Position numbers and translations under genes: made by a program
Assembly (NCBI RefSeq): GCF_008329585.1
Contig: NZ_NPKP01000003.1
Span: 310,001-374,000, forward strand
DNA length: 64,000 bases
DNA from: Mycolicibacterium sp. P9-22
GTDB taxonomy: Bacteria > Actinomycetota > Actinomycetes > Mycobacteriales > Mycobacteriaceae
Reading direction: 5' to 3'
The notes under the pieces: model-generated
The model's input: only the letters and a program-made list of their open reading frames with translations
Database searches by the model: none
Told to the model about the DNA's origin: nothing
Shown: piece after piece, positions 1-10,319 of the stretch
Layout: each line of letters begins with the position of its first letter
Position numbering within the stretch: position 1 is the stretch's first letter

Positions 1-116
1 TCCGGGTCGCGGCCGTTGACGACCACCCGCGCACCCAGGGCGGCGAGCATTTCGGCGACCGCGAGCCCGATACCGCGGGTGCCGCCGACCACGACCGCGG
101 CGCGGTCGGCGAGCAC
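1..116 (-). CDS. Short-chain dehydrogenase/reductase, N-terminal fragment (cut by window edge)
   Basis: Only the first 38 or so codons lie in the window; the gene runs off the left edge. The translated start reads VLADRAAVVVGGTRGIG, followed by a helix and a second beta strand ending in NGRDP. This is the nucleotide-binding start of a Rossmann-fold SDR, with the glycine-rich motif in the form GGTRGIG. A GTG at 116-114 is the only sensible start, because the upstream KSI-like gene stops at 121-123. Same strand and tight spacing make it the last visible member of the leftward P450 operon. Substrate is unknown. Confidence 0.75.
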   Translation of the reverse strand, partial: MLADRAAVVVGGTRGIGLAVAEMLAALGARVVVNGRDP

Positions 117-120
117 TCCG

Positions 121-552
121 CTAATCGGCTTTCTCTCCCTCGGCGAACGTCATCGCGTCCATGTTCCAGTAACCGCGCAGGTTCGTGATCAGCCCGGCGT
201 CATCGACCCGATAGGTGAACACGCCGCGCACGGTGGCGGTGAAGCCGTTCGGAAACTCGGTGCGCAGCACCAGGATATAGGCGATCTCGGTCGGCGAGCT
301 CGACGGGAACGTCTCCTCGCAGGTGACCGTCAGGGTGTTGGGGCCGATGTTCGCGTCGTAGAACGCGGCCAGTGCCTCCTTGCCCCGCACCCCGGTGCCG
401 TCCGGGTTGGTGACGGCCGCACCGATCGGGTCCTCTACGACGATGTCGTCGGACATCAGCGCCAGCCAGCCCGCCCGGTCACCGGACTGCACGCAACGCC
501 ACGAGTTCCGTGACGCTGCGACAACGGGCGACAGTTCCGTCGTCTCGGTCAC
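121..552 (-). CDS. SnoaL/NTF2-fold protein, ketosteroid isomerase-like (Rv0760c type)
   Basis: A 143-residue single-domain protein with the NTF2/SnoaL pattern. An N-terminal helix contains SGDRAGWLALMSDD and is followed by a curved sheet with DPIG, FYDANIG and a final GYWNMDAM strand. Proteins of this fold include steroid delta-5 isomerases and polyketide cyclases, and the M. tuberculosis counterpart in the same position (Rv0760c) is KSI-like. The gene lies 6 bases after the alcohol dehydrogenase, so it is probably co-transcribed with it. Neighbouring CYP51, CYP123 and SDRs make a steroid or isoprenoid substrate plausible, but that is inference. Confidence 0.8.
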   Translation of the reverse strand: MTETTELSPVVAASRNSWRCVQSGDRAGWLALMSDDIVVEDPIGAAVTNPDGTGVRGKEALAAFYDANIGPNTLTVTCEETFPSSSPTEIAYILVLRTEFPNGFTATVRGVFTYRVDDAGLITNLRGYWNMDAMTFAEGEKAD

Positions 553-558
553 GGCGGT

Positions 559-1689
559 CTACCGGTCCGCGTCGGTGTAGCGGATCACGCCGCGGATGTT
601 GCGACCCTCCAGCATGTCCTTGTAGCCGTCGTTGATCTGTTCGAGCTTGTACTGGCGGGTGACCATATCGTCGAGGTTGAGACGGCCGGCCTTGTACATC
701 GACAGCAGCTGCGGGATGTCGTGGTGCGGGTTGCCGCCGCCGAAGATGGTGCCCTGCAGGTTCTTCTGCAGCAAAGTGAGCATCGACAGGTTCAGCGTCA
801 CATCGGTCTTGGCCATGTTGGCGACCGCGGTCACCACGCACGTGCCGCCCTTGGCGGTGATGTTGAGGTAGTTGTCGATCTCCTCACCGTGCAGCTCGCC
901 GGTGGTGATGATGGTCTTGGCCGCCATCCGGCCCTGGGTGACCTCGGCGACGCCCGCCATGGCGGCGAAGATGTCGGGGTAGGCGTGGGTCGCGCCGAAC
1001 TTCAGGGCCTGATCACGCTTCCACTCGACCGGGTCGACGGCGAAGATGTTGCGCGCGCCGGCGTTCAGCGCGCCTTGCAGCGCGCCCATGCCGACGCCGC
1101 CGATACCGGCGATCACGACGTCATCGCCCGGGCGGATGTTGGCGCTGCGCACGGCGGAGCCGTAGCCGGTGGTGACACCACAGCCGACGAGGCAGGCGAC
1201 CTCGAACGGGATGGACGGATCGATCTTCACCACCGAGCTCTTGTGCACGACCATGTACGGGCTGAAGGTGCCCAGCAGTGTCATCGGGATGACGGGGGCG
1301 CCGTCGGCGGTATGGATGCGGTGGGTGTTGTCCGAGACCGCGGTGCCCTGCAGCAGCATGGCTCCGAGATCGCACAGGTTACGCAGGCCCGCCTGACACG
1401 ACGGGCATGAACCGCACGACGGGATGAAGGACAGCACCACGTGGTCGCCGGGCTCGAGGCCTTCGACGCCGGGGCCCACCTCGGTGATGATGCCCGCGCC
1501 CTCGTGGCCGCCGAGCACCGGGAAACCTGCCATCGGAATGTCCCCGGTCACCAGGTGGTGATCGGAGTGGCACATTCCCGAGGCCTCCATCTGGATCTTG
1601 ACCTCGTCCTTGACGGGGTCGCCGATCTCGATCTCCTCGATCGCCCAGGGTTGGTTGAACTCCCTGATGAGAGCGCCTTTGGTCTTCAT
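559..1689 (-). CDS. adhB: NDMA-dependent zinc alcohol dehydrogenase
   Basis: A 376-residue medium-chain dehydrogenase. The catalytic zinc ligand Cys40 sits in GMCHSD, the GGHEGAG motif lies near residue 62, and the structural zinc site is CGSCPSCQAG...LC near 93-107. The NAD-binding loop GIGGVGMGA is near residue 195. The N-terminus and overall sequence fit the NDMA-dependent class III-like alcohol dehydrogenases of actinobacteria (Rv0761c). Members of that family hold NAD tightly and are linked in the literature to mycofactocin redox cycling. ATG 1689 is chosen because the GGAAGG ribosome site is 9 bases upstream; ATG 1695 is an alternative. It ends 6 bases before the KSI-like gene. Confidence 0.88.
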   Translation of the reverse strand: MKTKGALIREFNQPWAIEEIEIGDPVKDEVKIQMEASGMCHSDHHLVTGDIPMAGFPVLGGHEGAGIITEVGPGVEGLEPGDHVVLSFIPSCGSCPSCQAGLRNLCDLGAMLLQGTAVSDNTHRIHTADGAPVIPMTLLGTFSPYMVVHKSSVVKIDPSIPFEVACLVGCGVTTGYGSAVRSANIRPGDDVVIAGIGGVGMGALQGALNAGARNIFAVDPVEWKRDQALKFGATHAYPDIFAAMAGVAEVTQGRMAAKTIITTGELHGEEIDNYLNITAKGGTCVVTAVANMAKTDVTLNLSMLTLLQKNLQGTIFGGGNPHHDIPQLLSMYKAGRLNLDDMVTRQYKLEQINDGYKDMLEGRNIRGVIRYTDADR

Positions 1690-1785
1690 CCGCATGTGCC
1701 TTCCACTAGAGCTTCGATTCCCCCAGACTAGAGCCATTAGTTACGTGCGTCACAGCCACCCCCAAGCAACTGCTTGGCCGGGTTT

Positions 1786-2325
1786 TCACCAGATCGGGAC
1801 GGGGGCCTGACCCAGCGGGTAGTAGCCCGGGAGTTTCTCGCCGGCCATCGAACGCTCGATGCGCTTCTGCATGGTGGGCGTGAGGTCACCGGATTCGATG
1901 AGCTTGAGGAAGGCCTTCTGGACGTGGCCGAAGTCGAAGAAATCGCGCTGCCATTCGATGAGCAGATCGTCGTTGAGCCGGAACCAGCTGCCACCGATGC
2001 CGTAGATCTCGTCACGGGTCCCGTCACTCTTGTTGGCGACCTGCTTCCAGAAGCCGACGATCTCGTTCTGCTTCTCGTCGATGAGGGTCTTCTGGTACTC
2101 GTAGACCCAGTTCTCCAGGCCCTCCATCTCCAGGCCGAGTGCGACATCGCGGATCTCGTCGCGGTTGACGCACATGACGTCTTCCTTGGGGCCGATGTTC
2201 CAGCCGTAGGTGGCATCCTCGGTGTAGAACTCCGCCATCGGCTTCCAGTCACCAGCCGCCTCGGCGTCCTTGTTGGCCTTGAGCCAGCGCTGGACCCAGT
2301 CTTCCAATTGTTCACGTGACGCCAT
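1786..2325 (-). CDS. NTF2-like conserved protein (Rv0762c type)
   Basis: A 179-residue soluble protein with no signal peptide. The early helix LKANKDAEAAGDWKPMAEFY followed by TEDATYGWNIGPKED is the typical beginning of an NTF2/SnoaL fold. Aromatic strands (GGSWFRL, EWQRDFFDFGHV) follow. It sits 6 bases downstream of the ferredoxin and 96 bases upstream of the alcohol dehydrogenase, matching the order of Rv0763c-Rv0762c-Rv0761c. No catalytic residues can be assigned from sequence alone. It may be an isomerase, lyase or binding protein acting on the product of the adjacent P450s. Confidence 0.75.
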   Translation of the reverse strand: MASREQLEDWVQRWLKANKDAEAAGDWKPMAEFYTEDATYGWNIGPKEDVMCVNRDEIRDVALGLEMEGLENWVYEYQKTLIDEKQNEIVGFWKQVANKSDGTRDEIYGIGGSWFRLNDDLLIEWQRDFFDFGHVQKAFLKLIESGDLTPTMQKRIERSMAGEKLPGYYPLGQAPVPIW

Positions 2326-2331
2326 TGTCAG

Positions 2332-3894
<1,563 letters not shown>

Positions 3895-3898
<4 letters not shown>

Positions 3899-4719
3899 GA
3901 CGGCATTCCTTCGTCGCCGAGTGCGAGCTTCTGGCGGTCCTTGACGTCGGCCAGCGGTGCCTCGGGCTGAAGCTCCATGGTCGCGATGAAGCCGCCGCGT
4001 GGCGTTTCGGCGACGAACGCGATGGCCCGGGCGAGGTCGTCGGCGCGCAGGAAGTAGTCATGGCGCGCCTGGCCCCACTTGGCCCAGTCCTCCAGCGCGG
4101 GACCGATCAGCTCGGCCGGCAGGCTCCAGCCCATCGAGGTCTTGGTCGGCCCGGGATGCACGATCGATGCGCGCACGCCGGTGCCTTCCAGCTCCATCTG
4201 GTAGTTGTTGACCATCGCCACCAGGGCGGCCTTGGCCGCACCGTAGGCGCCCATGTGCGGCCGCTGGCGCAGCGACACATCGGACCCCACGAAGATCAGG
4301 TCACCGCGGCGGCGTTCGATCATGCCGGGCAGCACCGCGGAGGCCAGCCTGTTGGCGCCGATGAGATGAATCTGGATCTGAGAATCGAACTGCTCGGTGC
4401 TGATCGAGTCCAGCTTGCCGAAATAGGTGTCCCCGGCGCCGGCCACCAGGACCTCGATATCGCCGAGTTCGGCGGTGGTCTGCTCGACGGCGGACTTCAC
4501 CGAGTCCGGATCGGTGACGTCCAGGTGCACGGCGATCGCCTCGCCGCCGTCGGCGCGGATCTTGCCGACGATCTCGTCGAGTTTCTCCACCCGGCGGGCG
4601 CCGAGCGCCACCGGGAAACCGTTGCGGGCGAGTCTGATCGCGGTCGCCTCGCCGATACCGGAGGAGGCGCCGGCGACGAGTGCTGGACGACGGTCGGGAA
4701 GGGGGTCAAAACGGGGCAT
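3895..4719 (-). CDS. Short-chain dehydrogenase/reductase (Rv0765c type)
   Basis: A 274-residue SDR. The cofactor motif is GASSGIGEA near residues 18-26, the acidic residue pattern LDVTDPDS follows, and VAGAGDT replaces the usual NNAG. The catalytic serine lies in VGSDVS and Tyr-x-x-x-Lys in AYGAAKAA. An extended C-terminus of about 40 residues contains a WAKWGQARHDYF segment. Arg residues after the second strand (GARRVEK) suggest NADP preference. It lies between cyp123 (12-base gap) and cyp51 (4-base overlap), so it probably oxidises or reduces a carbonyl made by these P450s. The exact substrate is unknown. Confidence 0.85.
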
Positions 4720-4731
4720 GCAGCGGGCCTT

Positions 4732-5934
4732 TCAGCGGAGCTGGACGGTTATCGGGAGGTGGGCGAATCCGCGAACGCTGCTGGAGTGGACGCGGACGGC
4801 GTTGGCCTCATCGACCTCATATCCGCGGATTCGCTTGAACAACTCGGTCAGTGCGACCCGCGCCTCCATGCGCGCCAGATGCGCGCCGAGGCAGAAGTGG
4901 GCGCCGCTGCCGAAACTCACCAGCTTCGGACCGATTTCGCGGTCGATGCGGTATTCGTCGGGATTCTCGAAGACGCGCTCGTCGCGGTTGGCCGAGCCGA
5001 TCAGCAGAACCAGCACATCGCCTTCGGGGACAACGGTGTCATAGAAGGTGAGGTCTTCGACGACCGCACGGGCCAGGATCTGGCTGGAGGCGTCGTAGCG
5101 CAGTGTCTCTTCGACCCACGGCGTGACCAGGTCGTGGTTGTCGAACACCGGAGCCAGCTGGTCGGGGTTCTTGTAACCCCAATAGGCGGCATTGGCAAGA
5201 AGTTTGGTGGTGGTCTCGTTGCCCGCCACCACCATCAGGAACAGGAACGCCATGATCTCGTCGTCAGTGAGCTTGTCGCCGTCGATCTCGGCTTCCACCA
5301 GCGCGGAGGTCAGATCGTCGGAGACATTCTTGCGGCGCTGCTTGACCATGTCGGCGTAGTAGACCAGCAGTTCGCCGGACGCCTCGATGGCCGAGGTGGG
5401 CACATCGGCGACGCCGTCCTCCCGATGCATCACTCCGTCGGCCAGTGCGCGGATCCGGACCCGGTCCTCGTCCGGTACTCCCATCAGCTCGGAGATGACA
5501 TCCATCGGCAGCTTGCCCGCGAACTCGTCGACGTAGTCGAAGGAGGAGTTCTGTAGCGCCACATCCAGGTGCTGGTGGGCGATTTCGGTGACCCGGCCCT
5601 CGAGTTCGCGGATGCGCCGCGGGGTGAAACCTTTGGACACCAGCGTGCGCAGCCGCAGATGGCCCGGATCATCGAGCGCGAGGAACGACATCACCCGGTG
5701 GGCTTCGTCGTTGCGGGAGATCGGATCCAGTGCCACGCCGTGCTTGTTGGACAGGGTGACGCTGTTCCGGAAACCGGCGACCACGTCCTTGTGCCGCGAC
5801 AACGCCCAGAAGTTGCGGTGCTCGTTGTGGTACAGCGGGGCCTCGTCGCGCAACCGCTTGTAGTACGGGTACGGGTCTTCGTGGAAGTCGTAGTCGTAGG
5901 GGTCGAGTATCGGTGGGGCTGTTTCGAGGCTCAA
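4732..5934 (-). CDS. cyp123: Cytochrome P450 CYP123
   Basis: A 400-residue P450 with I-helix AGNETT, K-helix EETLRYD, and heme loop FGSGAHFCLGAHLAR, with the axial cysteine near residue 348. Position and sequence match Rv0766c (CYP123). The start codon is TTG at 5934, overlapping the TetR stop as TTGA, so translation is coupled to the regulator. The natural substrate is not established. Operon membership with CYP51, a ferredoxin and an SDR suggests a hydrophobic sterol-like or terpenoid substrate. Confidence 0.87.
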   Translation of the reverse strand: MSLETAPPILDPYDYDFHEDPYPYYKRLRDEAPLYHNEHRNFWALSRHKDVVAGFRNSVTLSNKHGVALDPISRNDEAHRVMSFLALDDPGHLRLRTLVSKGFTPRRIRELEGRVTEIAHQHLDVALQNSSFDYVDEFAGKLPMDVISELMGVPDEDRVRIRALADGVMHREDGVADVPTSAIEASGELLVYYADMVKQRRKNVSDDLTSALVEAEIDGDKLTDDEIMAFLFLMVVAGNETTTKLLANAAYWGYKNPDQLAPVFDNHDLVTPWVEETLRYDASSQILARAVVEDLTFYDTVVPEGDVLVLLIGSANRDERVFENPDEYRIDREIGPKLVSFGSGAHFCLGAHLARMEARVALTELFKRIRGYEVDEANAVRVHSSSVRGFAHLPITVQLR

Positions 5935-6542
5935 CGGTTCTCTCCGAGCATGAGGCTGACCGAATACGTGAGCCGGTCGGCGATCTGGTGGTAGGTGAAC
6001 GCGCCGCTGCCGGCGTTGACGAGCGCTCCGAAAAACGTCATCTCCAGGGCTGAGACGATCCGGGGATCGGCGTCGGGGCCGACCGCCGAACGGATGCGCT
6101 TGTGGATCTCGGCGCCGATGCGGTCGCGGACGGTACGGACGGCGGGGTCGCTGCCTCCACCCAGCAGAGCGGTGGTGCAGGCCGCGGCGACTTCGGGTTC
6201 GTCGGCGACGACCAGAGTCAGGGCGCGGACCGCCTTGTCGACGCGGGTGGTCATCGAGTCGTTGACGTCGGTGAAGTAGGGCACCTGCTTGACCAGGTCG
6301 AGGTACACCTCGGCGATCAGGTGGTTCTTCGACGAGAAGTACGTGTACGCGGTGGCCGGCGCGACCTTGGCGCGGGCGGCGACGGCGCGCACCGTGAGAT
6401 CGGCGTAGGACGACTCGCGCAGCATCTCCACGCCCGCCGCGAGCACCTTGCGGAAGGTTTCTTCCTGGCGTCGGTTGCGTGGCGTTTCCACTGACTCGCC
6501 GTCTGTCTTGGCTGTGACGGCAACCACCGAATCGCTGGACAC
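5931..6542 (-). CDS. TetR-family repressor (Rv0767c type)
   Basis: A 203-residue regulator with a helix-turn-helix at about residues 25-70 (LTVRAVAARAKVAPATAYTYFSSK), the classic TetR recognition helix ending in YTYF. The ligand-binding C-terminal domain is variable. The GTG start (6542-6540) lies inside an inverted repeat at 6536-6549, suggesting autorepression. A second copy of the repeat lies before the divergent aldA gene. The stop overlaps the start of cyp123 by 4 bases. It most likely controls both the leftward P450 operon and the rightward dehydrogenase operon. The ligand is unknown. Confidence 0.88.
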   Translation of the reverse strand: MSSDSVVAVTAKTDGESVETPRNRRQEETFRKVLAAGVEMLRESSYADLTVRAVAARAKVAPATAYTYFSSKNHLIAEVYLDLVKQVPYFTDVNDSMTTRVDKAVRALTLVVADEPEVAAACTTALLGGGSDPAVRTVRDRIGAEIHKRIRSAVGPDADPRIVSALEMTFFGALVNAGSGAFTYHQIADRLTYSVSLMLGENR

Positions 6543-6549
6543 ATGTCCA
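6536..6549. promoter_or_regulatory. Putative TetR operator, left copy
   Basis: TGGACACATGTCCA: six-base inverted arms TGGACA/TGTCCA separated by CA, overlapping the start codon of the TetR gene. The same GGACA-NN-TGTCC pattern occurs again 146 bases further into the same divergent intergenic region. Confidence 0.55.
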
Positions 6550-6694
6550 AGTTATCGGAAAGGGTCGCCGATGGGCAAGCGATCACCCGAAATTGCCGGT
6601 CCAACTGCATTGATCCGACGGTCGTGCGCGCGTTGTCGAGCACCGGCCTTGCCACCGCCGCGCGCGTGAGGTTATGGTGCGGTGGATTGTTGTC

Positions 6695-6706
6695 GGACAC
6701 TTGTCC
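6695..6706. promoter_or_regulatory. Putative TetR operator, right copy
   Basis: GGACACTTGTCC: five-base arms GGACA/TGTCC with a two-base spacer CT, 34 bases before the aldA start. It shares arms and spacing with the copy at 6536-6549. A possible -10 element (TATGGT, near 6673) would place this site just downstream of the aldA transcription start. Confidence 0.55.
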
Positions 6707-6739
6707 AGAGAATATGGGCCACCAAAACCTAGGAGTGGG

Positions 6740-8209
6740 ATGTCGATTCTGGCGGATCGCGAGAGCCGGTTACTCATAGACGGCAAACTCGTCGCCGGAA
6801 GCGGGGGAACGTTCGAGACGGTCAACCCCGCGACCGAAGAAGTCCTGGGTGTCGCGGCCAACGCCGACGAAGCGGACATGAGCACCGCCATCGGAGCGGC
6901 CCGCACCGCCTTCGACGAGACCGATTGGTCCACCAACACCGAACTGCGGGTGCGCTGCCTGCGCCAGCTGCGGGAGGCACTGCAGGCCAACCTGGAGGAC
7001 CTGCGGGAACTGACGATCAGCGAGGTGGGCGCACCCCGCATGCTGACCTCGGGTGCGCAGTTGGAGGGCCCGATCGACGATCTGGCGTTCTCCGCCGACA
7101 CCGCCGAGAGCTACGCATGGCGCACAGATCTGGGATACGCGACCCCGCAGGGCATCCCGACCAACCGCGTGATCGCCCGGGAAGCCGTCGGCGTCGTCGG
7201 CGCCATCACCCCGTGGAACTTCCCGCACCAGATCAATCTGGCCAAGGTCGGTCCCGCGCTGGCCGCCGGCAACACGCTGATCCTCAAGCCCGCGCCGGAC
7301 ACCCCGTGGATGGCCGCAGTGCTCGGCGAGATCATCGCCGAACACACCGATTTCCCGGCAGGCGTGATCAACATCGTCACCTCCGATGATCACGGTGTCG
7401 GTGCGCTGCTGTCCAAAGATCCCCGGGTCGACATGGTGTCCTTCACCGGATCGACCAACACCGGCCGGGCCGTGATGACGGATTCGGCGGTGACCATCAA
7501 GAAGGTGTTCCTGGAACTCGGCGGCAAGTCCGCCTTCATCGTGCTCGACGACGCCGACCTGGGCGGCGCCTGCGCTATGGCGGCTTTCACCGTCGCGATG
7601 CATGCCGGGCAGGGTTGCGCGATCACCACCCGCCTGGTCGTCCCGAGGGCCAAGTATGACGCGGCGGTCGAGGCGGCCGCGGCGACACTCGGCGGGATCA
7701 AGCCGGGGGACCCCAACAGCAAGCGCACCGTGTGCGGCCCGGTGATCTCGGCGCGCCAGCGTGACCGTATCCAGAGCTATCTGGATTCCGCGATCGCCGA
7801 GGGCGGCCGTTTCGCGTGTGGCGGCGGACGCCCCGCCGACCTGGACACCGGCTTCTTCATCGAGCCGACCGTCATTGCCGGACTGGACAACTCGGCGAAG
7901 GTATCGCGCGAGGAGATCTTCGGCCCGGTGCTGACGGTGATCGCCCACGACGGTGACGACGACGCGGTGCGCATCGCCAACGATTCCCCGTACGGCCTGT
8001 CGGGCACGGTGTTCGGCGGCGACGACGACCGCGCCCAGGCCGTGGCGTCCCGGCTGCGGGTCGGCACCGTCAACGTCAACGGTGGCATCTGGTACTCGGC
8101 GGACGCGCCGTTCGGTGGCTACAAGCAGTCCGGGGTCGGCCGCGAAATGGGTGTGGCCGGCTTCGAGGAATACCTGGAGACCAAACTCATCGCGACCCTC
8201 GCGACCTAG
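6740..8209 (+). CDS. aldA: Aldehyde dehydrogenase
   Basis: A 489-residue NAD(P)-dependent aldehyde dehydrogenase. The motifs are in order: TPWNFP with the catalytic Asn near residue 158, FTGSTNTGR, LELGGKSAF with the general-base Glu, and AGQGCAIT with the catalytic Cys near 298. EEIFGPVL and FGGYKQSG follow near the C-terminus. ATG 6740 follows a clear AGGAG. It is the first gene of the rightward operon divergent from the TetR/P450 string, matching Rv0768. It probably oxidises an aldehyde made from an alcohol by the neighbouring dehydrogenases to the acid. Confidence 0.92.
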   Translation: MSILADRESRLLIDGKLVAGSGGTFETVNPATEEVLGVAANADEADMSTAIGAARTAFDETDWSTNTELRVRCLRQLREALQANLEDLRELTISEVGAPRMLTSGAQLEGPIDDLAFSADTAESYAWRTDLGYATPQGIPTNRVIAREAVGVVGAITPWNFPHQINLAKVGPALAAGNTLILKPAPDTPWMAAVLGEIIAEHTDFPAGVINIVTSDDHGVGALLSKDPRVDMVSFTGSTNTGRAVMTDSAVTIKKVFLELGGKSAFIVLDDADLGGACAMAAFTVAMHAGQGCAITTRLVVPRAKYDAAVEAAAATLGGIKPGDPNSKRTVCGPVISARQRDRIQSYLDSAIAEGGRFACGGGRPADLDTGFFIEPTVIAGLDNSAKVSREEIFGPVLTVIAHDGDDDAVRIANDSPYGLSGTVFGGDDDRAQAVASRLRVGTVNVNGGIWYSADAPFGGYKQSGVGREMGVAGFEEYLETKLIATLAT

Positions 8210-8263
8210 ACACTCACACTCACCCAACATCTGCCGGCCCGCCGGCCGAGCCGAGAGGAAATC

Positions 8264-9025
8264 ATGGCGCAGTACCCGGAATTCAAGGACAAGGTCGGCA
8301 TCATCACCGGTGCGGGCGGCGGCATCGGTCAGGTCTATGCCGAGTCGCTGGCACGAGAGGGTGCGGCCGTTGTGGTGGCCGATATCAACCTGGAGGGCGC
8401 CCAGAAGGTCGCCGACGGTATCAAGGGCGAAGGCGGCAACGCACTCGCCGTGCGGGTCGACGTGTCCGACCCGGAGTCGGCCAGAGATATGGCGGCACAG
8501 GCGCTTTCGGAGTTCGGCGGGATCGACTACCTGGTCAACAACGCGGCGATCTTCGGCGGTATGAAGCTGGACTTCCTGGTCACCGTCGACCCGGAGTACT
8601 ACCGCAAGTTCATGAGCGTCAACCTCGACGGCGCCCTGTGGTGCACCCGCGCGGTCTACAAGAAGATGGCCAAGCGCGGTGGCGGCGCCATCATCAACCA
8701 GTCCTCGACCGCGGCCTGGATGTACGCCAACTTCTACGGTCTGGCCAAGGTCGGCATCAACGGCCTGACCCAGCAACTGTCCCGTGAACTCGGCGGGCAG
8801 AACATCCGGATCAATGCGATCGCGCCCGGCCCGATCGACACCGAGGCGAACCGCACCACCACGCCGCAGGAGATGGTCGCCGATATCGTCAAGGGCATTC
8901 CGCTGTCCCGGATGGGTCAGCCGGAGGATCTGGTCGGCATGTGCCTGTTCCTGCTGTCGGACCAGGCCAAGTGGATCACCGGGCAGATCTACAACGTCGA
9001 CGGCGGACAGATCATCCGGTCATGA
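8264..9025 (+). CDS. Short-chain dehydrogenase/reductase (Rv0769 type)
   Basis: A 253-residue classical SDR. It has the TGAGGGIGQ cofactor loop near residue 15 and VADIN at the end of the second strand (Asp, so NAD preferred). The tetrad Asn is in VNNAA, Ser in NQSSTAAW, and Tyr-Lys in FYGLAK. The C-terminal GGQIIRS is typical of the family. A strong GAGAGGAAATC ribosome site precedes ATG 8264. It lies 54 bases after aldA, and its TGA overlaps the next gene as ATGA. The substrate is unknown. Confidence 0.9.
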   Translation: MAQYPEFKDKVGIITGAGGGIGQVYAESLAREGAAVVVADINLEGAQKVADGIKGEGGNALAVRVDVSDPESARDMAAQALSEFGGIDYLVNNAAIFGGMKLDFLVTVDPEYYRKFMSVNLDGALWCTRAVYKKMAKRGGGAIINQSSTAAWMYANFYGLAKVGINGLTQQLSRELGGQNIRINAIAPGPIDTEANRTTTPQEMVADIVKGIPLSRMGQPEDLVGMCLFLLSDQAKWITGQIYNVDGGQIIRS

Positions 9026-9870
9026 GCGAGCCGAAGCTCGGGTATATCGGCCTGGGTAACCAAGGTGCCCCGATGGCCAAGCGGCTGGCCGACTGGCCGG
9101 GCGGGCTGATCGTCTTCGACGTCCGGACCGAGGTGATGACACCGCTGGTGGAATTGGGCGCCTCGCCGGCTGAGGGTATCGCCGATGTCGCCAAGGCCGA
9201 CGTCATCAGCGTGACGGTGCTCAACGACGCCCAGGTGCGCGATGTGGTGACCCAGCTCGGTGAGCACGCCGCGGCGGGCACCGTGATCGCCATCCACTCC
9301 ACCATCGAGCCGGGCACCGCGCCCGAGCTGGCGGAGCAGTTGGCCCCCAAGGGGATTCACATCGTCGACGCCCCGGTCAGTGGGGGAGCAGGTGCAGCCG
9401 ACAAGGGCGAGCTGGCGGTGATGGTGGGCGCCGACGAAGCGGCCTACAACACGGTCAAGCCGGTGTTCAAGAAGTGGGCGTCGCTGGTGGTGCGCGCGGG
9501 CGAGCCCGGTGCAGGCACCCGGATGAAGCTGGCCCGCAACATGCTGACGTTCATCGGGTTCGCCGCCGCGAACGAGGCGCAGTACCTGGCCCAGGCGGCC
9601 GGGATCGATCTGCAGAAGCTGGGCCGGGTGGTCCGGCACAGCGATGCGCAGAGCGGTGGACCCGGCGCGATCATCCTGCGCGATGACATGTCACCGCTGG
9701 CGCCCGATCACTGGTTGTTCGACATGTTCACCCACACCCGTGGCCTCGGCGAGAAGGACCTGGCGCTGGCCCTGGGATTGGGTGAGGCTGTGGGAGTGGA
9801 TCTTCCGTTGGCGGAGGTGGCTTTGCAGCGCCTGGCCGACGGTCTCGGAGTACCGCACATTAAGGAGTAG
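9022..9870 (+). CDS. NAD(P)-dependent 3-hydroxyisobutyrate/6-phosphogluconate-type dehydrogenase (Rv0770)
   Basis: A 282-residue beta-hydroxyacid dehydrogenase. The nucleotide motif GYIGLGNQGAPMAKRL is at residues 8-22, the substrate-binding DAPVSGG is near residue 120, and the catalytic lysine is in GTRMKLARNM near residue 172. Family members oxidise 3-hydroxyacids or reduce small carbonyls. The ATG overlaps the stop of the preceding SDR by 4 bases, and the next gene begins 5 bases after its end. This supports one catabolic operon with aldA and the CMD-like protein. Confidence 0.88.
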   Translation: MSEPKLGYIGLGNQGAPMAKRLADWPGGLIVFDVRTEVMTPLVELGASPAEGIADVAKADVISVTVLNDAQVRDVVTQLGEHAAAGTVIAIHSTIEPGTAPELAEQLAPKGIHIVDAPVSGGAGAADKGELAVMVGADEAAYNTVKPVFKKWASLVVRAGEPGAGTRMKLARNMLTFIGFAAANEAQYLAQAAGIDLQKLGRVVRHSDAQSGGPGAIILRDDMSPLAPDHWLFDMFTHTRGLGEKDLALALGLGEAVGVDLPLAEVALQRLADGLGVPHIKE

Positions 9871-9875
9871 TGAGT

Positions 9876-10319
9876 ATGACCGATCGTCGCAAGCAGGGCC
9901 TGCAGAAGATGAACGAGGTCTACGGCTGGGAGATGCCCGACATCCAGGGCGACCCGTACTTCGACCTGACCGTCGAGCACCTCTTCGGCACCATCTGGAC
10001 CCGGCCGGGGCTGTCGATGCGGGACAAACGTCTGCTGACGCTGGCCGCGGTGACCGCGGTAGGCAACTCGGATCTGGCGGAGATTCAGGTCAACGCCGCA
10101 CTGCACAACGGGGAGATCACCGCCGAGGAACTCAAGGAGGTCTCGGTGTTCCTGACCCATTACCTCGGTTTTCCGCTGGGCTCCAAACTCGATGGCGCCG
10201 TCAGCAAGGTGGTGCGCAACCGCAAGAAGGCCGCCGAGAAGGGCAGCGGGGAAGACAAGAAGAGCAATGTGAACGCCGCGGTGAAGATGCACTCCGGGAA
10301 GTCCCTCGATGATGAGTAG
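9876..10319 (+). CDS. Carboxymuconolactone decarboxylase-like (AhpD-fold) protein (Rv0771)
   Basis: A 147-residue small helical protein. The core RPGLSMRDKRLLTLAAVTAVG and the VNAALHNGEITAEELKEV segment are the classic CMD family signature. The AhpD-type CxxC pair is absent, so a peroxidase-reductant role is unlikely; a lyase or decarboxylase role fits better. The C-terminus is lysine-rich. ATG 9876 is chosen over GTG 9870 because AAGGAG is 8 bases upstream of the ATG. Its stop lies inside the start of the next gene. Confidence 0.85.
   Translation: MTDRRKQGLQKMNEVYGWEMPDIQGDPYFDLTVEHLFGTIWTRPGLSMRDKRLLTLAAVTAVGNSDLAEIQVNAALHNGEITAEELKEVSVFLTHYLGFPLGSKLDGAVSKVVRNRKKAAEKGSGEDKKSNVNAAVKMHSGKSLDDE

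Noticed and set aside
4060..5556. 498-codon plus-strand open frame
   Set aside because: Antisense to the SDR and cyp123, no protein-family features; a shadow.
6770..8776. 668-codon open frame on the minus strand
   Set aside because: It is antisense to aldA and the following SDR; low-complexity Arg/Gly/His composition shows a GC-rich shadow frame.
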